Assembly: GCA_022414725.1 (NCBI GenBank)
Contig: CM039462.1
Coordinates: 125,113,233 to 125,177,232 of the forward strand
DNA from: Microglena sp. YARC
Taxonomy: Eukaryota > Chlorophyta > Chlorophyceae > Chlamydomonadales > Chlamydomonadaceae
DNA length: 64,000 nt
Direction of reading: 5' to 3'
The notes beneath the pieces are model-generated. The model did no database searches. It saw only the letters and a list, made by a program, of their open reading frames with translations, and was not told where the DNA came from. The first letter of the stretch is position 1. Each line of letters opens with the position of its first letter. Below are positions 1-9,826 of this stretch, in pieces. The translations under genes and the position numbers were made by a program.

Positions 1-826
1 GTGCGGGGTGTGCTGTGGAGTGTGGAGGTGCTGTGGAGTGTGGAGTGTGGTGTGTAGGGTGTGCTGTGGAGTGTGGAGTGTGGAGTGTGGAGGTGCTGTG
101 GAGAGTGCTGTGAAGTGTGGAGTGTGGAGAGCGGAGGTGCTGTGGAGAGTGCTGTGGAGCTGTGGAGTGTGGAGTGTGGAGTGTGGAGTGTGGAGTGTGG
201 AGTGTGGAGTGTGCTGTGGAGTGTGGAGTGTGGAGTGTGGAGAGTGGAGTGTCAACTGTGGATTGTGCTGTGGAGTGTGGAGTGTGGAGTGTGGAGTGTG
301 GAGTGTCAAGTATGGATTGTGCTGTGGAGTGTGGAGTGTGGAGTGTGGAGTGTCAACTGTGGATTGTGCTGTGGAGTGTGGAGTGTCAACTGTGGATTGT
401 GCTATGGAGTGTGGAGTGTGGAGTGTGGAGTGTGGAGTGTGGATTGTGCTGTGGAGTGTGGAGTGTGGAGTGTGGAGTGTGGAGTGTGGAGTGTGGAGTG
501 TGGAGGTGCTGTGGAGTGTCAAGTGTGGATTGTGCTGTGGAGTGTGGAGTGTGGAGTGTGGAGTGTGGATTGTGCTGTGGAGTGTGGAGTGTGGAGTGTG
601 GAGTGTGGAGTGTGGAGTGTGGAGGTGCTGTGGAGTGTCAAGTGTGGATTGTGCTGTGGAGTGTGGAGTGTGGAGTGGAGAGTGTCAAGTGTGGATTGTG
701 CTGTGGAGTGTGGAGTGTGGAGTGTGGAGTGTGGAGTGTGGAGGTGCTGTGGAGTGTCAAGTGTGGATTGTGCTGTGGAGTGTGGAGTGTGGAGGGTGGA
801 GGTGCTGAGGAGAGTGCCGTGAATAT
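1..826. repeat. Heptanucleotide (GTGTGGA)n array
   Basis: Imperfect head-to-tail copies of GTGTGGA, broken at intervals by variants such as GTGTCAAGTGTGGATTGTGC that recur as a second-level pattern. It is open in several frames on both strands because stops are absent from the unit, so no protein is inferred. The left end is cut by the window edge. Confidence 0.95.
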
Positions 827-1260
827 GAGGTGTTGTATGATCAATGGTGGACACGTGGTCAGGGGAGCCCATATACTACACAAAGACTTTCCCTAATCAG
901 ACTACACGTTTTCACAATTCGTCGCAGGTCCTCGTGTCGGTAAGACTCGGCCTACGCGTGTGCATGCTACAGTCCAGGGGTAGACAGAGACGCTAGAGGG
1001 ACTTGCCCAACCTTGATATCAGGTGGCTTAGGCTTAACCATTTGCTGTTTATGTTGTTGACTGCTCGTTACGTACTGGTTCTCCCTGTGGACCTCAGCTG
1101 CCCGTAAGGGTAGTTTACAAGAAGAAGAAAAAAATGCAACTCAGTTCACTGGTACCTAGAACTCAACTTTTAGAAAAACTGAGAATTAAAGAAGGAACCA
1201 CACGTGCAATTGCACTTAGGGAGTGGGAACCAAACCCCATGAATCTTCAGGCACTACCTA
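827..1260. other. Non-coding, with a dispersed-repeat fragment
   Basis: No convincing gene. Positions about 967-1032 (GCTACAGTCCAGGGGTAGAC, then a GGGACTTGC...GATATCAGG block) match one end of a dispersed family also seen at 11656-11840, 14455-14615 (inverted) and 39985-40165. Confidence 0.5.
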
Positions 1261-1348
1261 ACAAGAACTACGAGACAGTTGGTCTGACGTGTCAGGCTTT
1301 CATTTTTTTGTTGGTCGGACGGACGCTGAGACGGACAAATGGGTAAGC
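1261..1348. repeat. Dispersed repeat fragment (GACGTGTCAGGCTT type)
   Basis: Shares ACGAGACAGTTGG, TGACGTGTCAGGCTT and a GGACGGACGC...GACGGACAAATGGGTAA block with an inverted copy at 61050-61150; a short piece is also at 15325-15350. The GC-rich hairpin satellite begins exactly at its GGGGGCTCC end, which suggests the satellite grew from the terminus of this element. Confidence 0.6.
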
Positions 1349-1797
1349 CTGGGGGCTCCCACCCCCCAGAACGGGGGGGCTCCCACCCCCCAGAACGGGG
1401 GGGCTCCCACTCCCCAGAAGGGGGGGCTCCCACCCCCCAGAAGGGGGGGCTCCCACTCCCCAGAAGGGGGGGCTCCCACCCCCCAGAAGGGGGGGCTCCC
1501 ACCCCTCAGAAGAGGGGGCTCCCACTCCCCAGAAGGGGGGGCTCCCACCCCCCAGAAGGGGGGGTCCCACTCCCCAGAAGGGGGGGCTCCCCCCCCAGAA
1601 GGGGGGCTCCCACCCCCAGAAGGGGGGGCTCCACCCCCAGAAGGGGGGCTCCCACTCCCCAGAAGGGGGGGCTCCCACCCCCAGAAGGGGGGGCTCCCAC
1701 CCCCCAGAAGGGGGAGCTCCCACTCCCCAGAAGGGGGGGCTCCCACCCCCCAGAAGGGGGGGCTCCCACTCCCCAGAAGGGGGGGCTCCCACCCCCG
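1349..1797. repeat. ~23-bp GC-rich satellite of C-run/AGAA/G-run hairpins
   Basis: About 20 copies. The core of each is CCCCCCAGAAGGGGGG, a 6-bp perfect inverted repeat around an AGAA loop, joined by GCTCCCAC or GCTCCCACT. Alternating C-runs and G-runs lie on the same strand. The long open frames on both strands (Gly/Pro/Ser-rich) follow from the repeat and show no sign of a gene. Confidence 0.93.
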
Positions 1798-1884
1798 AAG
1801 GCTCTGCCAAAAAAAAGCTCAGTCGGCTCTCCCTGTAGACCTAACCATATTTACGATTGTACTTGGGGAGTGGAATAGTTGAGT

Positions 1885-1975
1885 GCCTCAATGGTGCAAC
1901 AAAAGATTGGTCGTTGGCTCCAGAGCAAGCAAACGGGCTGGCTACCTCAACCTAATAAGGCGTACTATTTATTTA
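1885..1975. repeat. Dispersed repeat ending in AAGGCGTACTATTTATT
   Basis: A block with TTGGCTCCAGAGCAAGCAAAC, then GGCTACCTCAACC, then TAATAAGGCGTACTATTTAT. Related blocks are at 31905-31980 (same orientation) and 53915-54000 (inverted), with a partial one near 41990-42015. This is probably the tail of a SINE or LINE family. Confidence 0.6.
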
Positions 1976-2180
1976 GGAGTGGTTGTGCGATCCAAACCCA
2001 AAACCTCAGAGGCCATTCTATAGACCTCTTCAGAGGCATCTCCTTAACCATGCCTCACCACCCACCCACCTATTAGCTGTACATCCAACACCATGCCCCC
2101 TTCCAAACACCAACCACTTCCATCCCCAACCCAAACCCAACTCCACTCCCAACCCACACCCCACGAAAGGCCATCCTTAC

Positions 2181-2378
2181 CTGCCCTCCTGGAACAAGGG
2201 CTTGCTTCTTCACATTGGGTCCTTGTTTGAAGTTTCTCAACAAGGCTGCGGGGGGGTTGTCGCTCATGCTGGGGTCCTGGAGGAGGCCCCCAAGAGCGGC
2301 CGAAATTGGCCTGACCTCCTCAGGGGCAGCAGGTACAGGTGCATAGCCGGCTTTCCCCAGCTGCTTGGAACGGGCTTT
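2181..2378 (-). CDS. Orphan internal exon of an unrecognised gene
   Basis: On the minus strand a 66-codon open segment is bounded by a 3' splice site (CCCCCGCCCAG) and a strong donor (GGGCAG|GTAAGG). The reading (KARSKQLGKAGYAPV..., ending ALVPGGQ) has ordinary composition, unlike the surrounding repeats. An ATG at 2399 in the same frame is an alternative start. I do not recognise the family, and no partner exons were found: the left flank should hold the next exon and the right flank the previous one. To its right, 2440-2640 holds three copies of a block resembling its acceptor region. Confidence 0.4.
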
Positions 2379-2439
2379 CTGGGCGGGGGAATTAAGCATG
2401 CTGCTAGGCTAGAGTTGCTAGGGTCCGAGGCTGGGGTGA

Positions 2440-2640
2440 GGTCAATGCTGGGGTCGGGTCAATGCTGGGAGGATGAAAGCATGACAGCTAAGCTGAGCTA
2501 GAGTGGCTAGATTCCGAGGGACAGTTCAGTTCACTGCTGGGAGGCAGGAAGCATGACAGGTAAGCTGAGCTAGAATGGCCGAGGTCCGAGGGAGGGGTCA
2601 GGTTACTGCTTGGTGGCAGGAAGCATGACAGGTAAGCTGG
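2440..2640. repeat. ~70-bp tandem repeat resembling the acceptor region of the 2181-2378 exon
   Basis: Three imperfect units containing GGGAGGCAGGAAGCATGACA and AGCTGAGCTAG. Read on the minus strand each carries a C/T-rich run ending CCTCCCAG or similar, like the acceptor just upstream of the exon at 2378. Confidence 0.6.
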
Positions 2641-3229
2641 TCCTGCCTGAGGGAGAGGAAGATTTTGCTACGAACAAATATTGGCTTGGCTAGGCTAAGC
2701 TAGGCTTGGCTTCAGGATGAGCTGGGTCCCTCTCTAGGAAAACCTTGGGGGCAGACTCAGTGTGGTGCTTGTGCAAAGAGGAGGAGGGTGGTGCTTGGGG
2801 ATGCCTGGTGGGGCATGGCGGAGCTGCTGTAGCTCAATTATCTGCACATGCTGTGTGCATTAGACGTTTCAAGCTGCTCAGAAACACGATCGAGACAAGC
2901 ACATGCACGAGCCGGTCACCCAGGTTGCTCTGATCCGGCGAGTTTCGCCGCAACGTTTTCTGCAACTGATGCTGATGATGATGGCGCTTATGATTCAAAA
3001 CTTGCGAGATTAACCGGGCGCTGCAAGCAACGAGACTAACAGCAGGGGGGGTGTAATTCTAGCCAACGCAAGCCAGAAGACTTCGTCGAGGGAGAAGGAG
3101 AGAGAGAGTGTAGCGACCAGGGTCAGAAGAGAAGGGTAGCAGTATGCGCAAAGAAGTGTGGAAAAATCGGGCGCTTGAAAACGCCTATAGGGAGGGTGGG
3201 GGAGAGAAAGAATTTAGGGGGTCTCGGAA
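2641..3229. other. No recognisable gene
   Basis: Unique-looking sequence with short open frames (for example 2848-3039 +) but no splice-supported coding segment or family match. A short GA-rich tract lies near 3090-3115. Confidence 0.4.
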
Positions 3230-3254
3230 GCACTGGTCCCCTTCAAGTTGTAGT

Positions 3255-3400
3255 GCAGATAAATCCAAGCACCAGAGCTGATATACTGGTACATACAAGC
3301 ACCCTCAGTGCTGACAATTGAAGCACCATCAGTGCTGATAAGCCTCAAGCACCATCATTGCCAATAGATTCAAGCACCGTCAGTGCAGAAGGGGGGGGAA
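3255..3400. repeat. Short degenerate repeat (CAAGCACCATCAGTGC)
   Basis: Four or five diverged copies of a roughly 30-bp unit centred on CAAGCACCATCAGTGCTGA. Confidence 0.7.
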
Positions 3401-3402
3401 AA

Positions 3403-4741
3403 GATAAAGCCTGGAGGGACGTGGTGTTAAGGGGACCCTCCCATTCGCCGCAGCTGGGGAAAGTCAGTGCAGATAAATTCAAGCATCATCAGGTCCCATG
3501 TAGCCTCATAAAATCCATAACAACTGAAATTTGATCTGTGATCAAGTTCGAGACATGGGGTATTATGAAGTCTTTGGGAATAAGAGACGAGTAAACAAAA
3601 CAAGCTTTTTACCAATTTCACTGATGATTCCCTTTTGAATAGGTGATTAGGAGACAGCACATCATAATTGTATCGCCCAGACTGTTAATAAATTGATAAA
3701 GCAGCAATAATATAGGTTTGATCCCCTTTTGATTTGAGTTGATTTGAGTTGTAATGAGATGAGAAGACAGTTCCATGAATCCAATAGCTGCAAACAAATG
3801 TAAAAACGTAAAGACGGAGTTGTCTATAAAGCAGCAATAATATAGATTTATCTTCATCATGTGAAAAGCAAGGAAGAATGTTGGCAATTGCAACGGTTTT
3901 GACCGGTTATGATTGTATTGAGCAACTGGACGAAGTCTCGAACTCTTCGAACCTATAAGAATGTATATGAATGTACAATCGCTTACACTTTGTTGGGGCT
4001 CAGTTCACCAGTGCTTGTTTCTTAACCTGCCTTTCCACTGTTTAGGCTGCGTAAGTCCTATTAGCTTATTTGACTACCTCTGGACGATACAAATACATGC
4101 ATAAGAATAGCCCACTCTTGCATGCTTCTTTACCGCCTCTTGAAGACGGTAGGCGGCCAGGGCTGACCAAGGTAGAGCTTGAAATGCACAGTAGAACCTT
4201 ATAGATCAGACTGGTGCAAAAGGCAGCGGGGGAACTTTGTGTGTTCCATGCTTGGATTGCTCTCTCATGCAAATGCAAAATTGTGTTGGGTCTTACAGCA
4301 ATGGTACCGGTAGTTACTGCTCGTTTACAGGACTACTTGTCTTGGAGGTGAGAAGTGTTGAACAAGAAGAGCGTGCAGTTCAACAAGAAGAGCGTGGAGC
4401 TCAGTATATGACTGGGTTGGGGACTTGAGTTGGGGCCTTCAGATGAGAGTCGGGACTTGGGAGCACCGACTTGGGAGGCGAGTCACAAAGGCGCGAGCGG
4501 CAAGCCAGTTAGAGAGTTCGAGTCCCTCTGGTTTGAGTGTTTGTGAACCTGGAAGTACGTCGAGCAATACATCGTTACGTGAAGGAGAAGCAGCAGTGCG
4601 GCACGAAACAAAATCAGAGAGCAACAACTCCGCAAGTCACATAAGTGGTCGCCACTCGAAACAGTCGTCCGCTTTGAATCTCTAGAGCCTTAACTTGCAC
4701 CCGAAGAAACTTAATTCTGCTCGTGGACATATTTGTTAACC
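3403..4741. other. Intergenic region upstream of RSP4/6, with dispersed-repeat pieces
   Basis: Positions 3405-3465 carry the AAGCCTGGAGGGACGTGG...TTAAGGGGACC block of a SINE-like family also at 11872, 12020, 53705 and 56285. Around 3990-4090 lies a diverged inverted relative of the family at 14455-14615 (GGGGCTCAGTTCACCAGTGC, AAGTCC, CTCTGGAC). The rest should hold the RSP4/6 promoter and 5' UTR; no TATA box or other core element is clear. Confidence 0.45.
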
Positions 4742-7700
4742 ATGCCTAGCTACGAGGAGTCCGTCTCCTTCCTTCAGACGCTGCCCTCTTCGGAAGGCAG
4801 CTCAATTTACGAGCACTTGACACGAATTATCGCGAAGGTACATTTCCGCAGCTTCACATGTCAATCGCCTCTCGGAGTTCTCACCCTCCTACTGCTACGC
4901 TCAGGTTCTCGAGGAGAAGCCTTCCGCTGCTATCGATCTTTTGGAAACATCTCTCTTGACGAAGAAGACCGCCTTCAATGTGAAGGAGTCCTCCCCTCTA
5001 GTCCCCGTTAATGTGAGTCGTGAAAGAATGCTGCTGCTCGTTTGCGCAAATCAAAGCTGAATCAATGCATCGGGACTTCACCTTCACTACAGCGAGGCTA
5101 GGCCATTATATTCCATTAGCCCCCACCCATGGTGCATGCTCTCACATCTGATTCTGACAAAGCGGCCATTGACCTCTCCTCTCTGCTTGCAACGTGTTCA
5201 GGCTGGTGCAGATGCTGCTAAGACTTCATCAACTGCTAAGCTGTTTGGGTAAGTGGTTGGATGCGTCTGGTATTCCTGGTTTTTGCCAGGGGTAACATCA
5301 CTCTAAGGATTGACCTCCTGACCTCCTTAGAGTGATATTTCCTAGTGTGTTTCTTGAACTATGTGGGTGGGTTGCTGTAGCCACCACATGTCAATAATCG
5401 ATTCCTGGTGAAACTAGACTGAGTTGAGCATCACGAAGGGTTTTTCTGATGTTATGAGGAGCAGAGCTGGCGGAAGCCGCACAAATGGATGCAACCTATC
5501 TAGGCCCACAAGGGCTCAGAACTGGTCATGATAGCATGTGTTTAGGAAGGGTGTGACGTACGGGTTTGCCAGACAGGCTAAAAAGGACTCGATAGTCTCA
5601 TTATCAGAGTTTTTTCAGTTCTTCAGTTCAGAAAGTGGGTTACCTGGTAGCTTCATGGGTTTAGGCCTCCTCCACGGACAGTGTCCTGGTAGCTTTAGTA
5701 AAGCCGCTCCGGGGTGTTCGGAGGGCAGCGCCCCTAAGACCTGGGGAGGTTGGGGGCCTCAGGTAGAGAACAGTACAGCCAAAACGGTGTCTCGGGTAGC
5801 GATCAGGATAGGTAGCGTGAAAAAATCTCTGCTTGTCATAATAGCATATAATAATTTAAGTTGCTATGGAGCTCAGATGGGGAACCAGTGATCAAGAAAT
5901 GTTACTTATTATGACGAGGCGTGAGGTTGCGGGAGCAAGGCCATTAACTTGTCCTTGTGCCAACCACCAACGGGGCACCAATACTTTTACAACTCTCTTT
6001 CTTGACAGTCTCATTGCCAATACAAACACTTAGCTAATTCAATCTGTTTTTTTCTCTGCAGAAATCCTTACCTGCCTATTGACCCAGAGACACTTAGCTA
6101 CTTCAATATGTTTTACACACACACAAACAAACAAACATGTGTATGTGTATGTAAACACTCAAGACACACAAACAAACAAACATGTGTATGTGTATGTAAA
6201 CACTCAAGACACACAAACAACAAACATGTGTATGTGTACACTCAAGACACACAAACAAACAAACATGTGTATGTGTATGTAAACACTCAAGACACACAAA
6301 CAAACAAACATGTGTAAAGTGTATGTAAACACTCAAGAACACAAACAAAAACAAACATGTGTATGTGTATGTAAACACTCAAGACACACAAACAAACAAA
6401 CATGTGTATGTGTATGTAAACACTCAAGACACACAAACAAACAAACATGTGTATGTGTATGTAAACACTCAAGACACACAAACAAACAAACATGTGTATG
6501 TGTATGTAAACACTCAAGACACACAAACAACAAACATGTGTATGTGTATGTAAACACTCAAGACACACAAACAAACAAACATGTGTATGTGTATGTAAAC
6601 ACTCAAGACACACAAACAAACAAACATGTGTATGTGTATGTAAACACTCAAGACACACAAACAAACAAACATGTGTATGTGTATGTAAACACTCAAGACA
6701 CACAAACAAACAAACATGTGTATGTGTATGTAAACACTCAAGACACACAAACAAACAAACATGTGTGTGTGTATGTAAACACTCAAGACACACAAACAAA
6801 CAAACATGTGTGTGTGTATGTAAACACTCAAGACACACAAACAAACAAACATGTGTGTGTGTATGTAAACACTCAAGACACACAAACAAACAACATGTGT
6901 ATGTGTGTATGTAAACACTCAAGACACACAAACAAACAAACATGTGTGTGTGTATGTGATGTAAACACTCAAGACACACAAACAAACAAACATGTGTATG
7001 TGTATGTAAACACTCAAGACACACAAACAAACAAACATGTGTGTGTGTATGTAAACACTCAAGACACACAAACAAACAAACATGTGTGTGTGTATGTAAA
7101 CACTCAAGACACACAAACAAACATGTGTGTGTGTATGTGTATGTAAACACTCAAGACACACAAACAAACAAACATGTGTGTGTGTATGTGTATGTAAAAC
7201 ACTCAAGACACACAAACAAACAAACATGTGTATGTGTATGTAAACACTCAAGACACACAAACAAACAAACATGTGTGTGTGTATGTAAACACTCAAGACA
7301 CACAAACAAACAAACATGTGTATGTGTATGTAAACACTCAAGACACACAAACAAACAAACATGTGTGTGTGTATGTAAACCTCAGACACACAACATGTGT
7401 ATGTGTAGTATGTAAACACTCAAGACACTGTGTATGTGTATGTAAAACACTCAAGACACACAAACAAACAAACATGTGTGTGTGTATGTAAACACTCAAG
7501 ACACACAAACAACAAACACACAAACATGTGTGTGTGTATGTAAACACTCAAGACACACAAACAAACAAACATGTGTGTGTGTATGTAAACACTCAAGACA
7601 CACAAACAAACAAACATGTGTATGTGTATGTAAACACTCAAGACACACAAACAAACAAACATGTGTGTGTGTATGTAAACACTCAAGACACACAAACAAA

Positions 7701-9791
7701 ACATGTGTAAAACATGTGGTGTATGTAAACACTCAAGACACACAAACAGACAAACATGTGTGTGTGTATGTAAACACTCAAGACACACAAACAAACAAAC
7801 ATGTGTATGTGTATGTAAACACTCAAGACACACAAACAAACAAACATGTGTATGTGTATGTAAACACTCAAGACACACAAACAAACAAACACACACACTC
7901 AAGACACACAAACACAAATAAACACACTAACATACAAACACTTAGCTAATTCGATCTGTTTTTTTCTCTGCAGAAATCCTGACCTGCCTATTGACCCAGA
8001 GACTGGAGAGCCAATTGAAGCTGAGACCCCCAATGATGTAAGGATGTATTCTTGTATATTGTTTATTATATATATATATAATGTATATTATTGTATCATG
8101 TATTCTTGTATAATGTATTCTTATATATATGTGTATATTATAGTATCATCAAATAGTACTGGCTCAACATTAGTAATGGTTCAACATTAGTAATGGTTCG
8201 ACATTTGTAATGGTTCAAGATAAAAATAGTCTTCTTTGCATACTTCAAAGCAGTAGTAGACAGCTGCCCTGAATGAATTGATCATTTACCTCTAAGCCAT
8301 AGTTTTCCTTTTCTGCAGCTTCTAGGCAGCTTCCTGAGCCAGCCACTGGGCTACGCCCCAAGATTTTGACAGTTCTGGGCAGCGGCTTCTGTGAGCTTCC
8401 AGACACACTAATAGACAGGCAGGGGATGTAAGGATGAAGAGCCATTGTTTCTTTTTGGGGCTACTCATAGCAGCAACCCACCAGCTCTAATGGCCAGACA
8501 CTGGGTCAAACCCAAAGCTTGCAGCTGCATTGGAATGTCAGCTTGTCAGCTTCCAGACACACTAATAGACAGGCAGGGGATGTAAGGATGGAAAGCCAAT
8601 ATTCATTTTTTGGGCTACTCATAGCAGAGCCACTGTTTCTTTTTTGGGCTACTCATAGCAGCTTCCCACCAGCTCTGGTAGACTGACACTGGGTCAAACC
8701 CAAAGCTTGCAGCTGCATTGGAATGCCAGCTTGTCAGCTTTCAGACACACTAACTAGCTCCATGTTTGGCCCAAGGAGTTGGAAACGGACAAGCTAGCAG
8801 CTTCTCTAAACTCTTTGGCACTTTAATTATGCTCTTGATATCTGTGTAGTTGATATCTCTGGCACTTCAATTCTGTACTTGATCATTCTGTACTTAATCA
8901 TTCTGTAATTGATCATTCTGTAATTGATCATTCTGTACTTAATCATTCTGTACTTGATCATTCTGTACTTAACCATTCTGTACTTGATCATTCTGTACTT
9001 AATCATTCTGTACTTGATCATTCTGTACTTGATCATTCTGTACTTGATCATTCTGTACTTAACCATTCTGTACTTGATCATTCTGTACTTAATCATTCTG
9101 TACTTGATCATTCTGTACTTGATCATTCTGTACTTAATCATTCTGTACTTGATCATTCTGTACTTAATCATTCTGTAATTGATCATTCTGTAATTGATCA
9201 TTCTGTACTTAATCATTCTGTACTTGATCATTCTGTACTTAATCATTCTGTACTTGATCATTCTGTACTTAATCATTCTGTACTTGATCATTCTGTAATT
9301 GATCATTCTGTACTTAATCATCCTGTACTTGATCATTCTGTACTTAATCATTCTGTACTTGATCATTCTGTACTTAATCATCCTGTACTTTAACATTCTG
9401 GAATTCATCATTCTGTACTTCATCACTCTGTACTTGATATCTCTGGCGCTTTAATTCTGTACTAGATCATTCTCAACTTGAAATCTCCCATCATCTGACT
9501 CACTGAATTTGTGCTAGATCAACACCCCTCTCCCCAACACCACTCAGCGCTGCTCACCAACACATACCCCCCCCCCCCCCCCTCCCCCACACACACACAC
9601 ACACACACACACCTCCACCACCACCACCACCCCCGCTCCTGTTTGCAGTACCAGAGTGAAGATGTTTAGAATGACGCAGCTCTCCTTGATGCCCTGGGTG
9701 TGGGTGTGGGCCGTGAGGAGATGTACAACGTGTCAGTGGCTGGCATGGCCCTGGGCGAGTGCCCCAAGCGCACCACTCAACGCTGCTCACC

Positions 9792-9826
<35 letters not shown>

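Noticed and set aside
4500..4530. B-box-like AGTTCGAGTCCC
   Set aside because: No A box or cloverleaf around it.
6103..7949. Long frames on both strands rich in Cys/Leu/His/Thr or Asn/Thr/Lys
   Set aside because: Artefacts of the stop-free 45-bp minisatellite inside RSP4/6 intron 3.
8827..9426. 199-codon (MIKYR)n frame
   Set aside because: 15-bp repeat; no non-repeat sequence in it.
9649..9772. Poison exon or mutually exclusive exon 5
   Set aside because: It has an acceptor and a stop codon but no donor at its 3' end, so it cannot be spliced in as a complete cassette.
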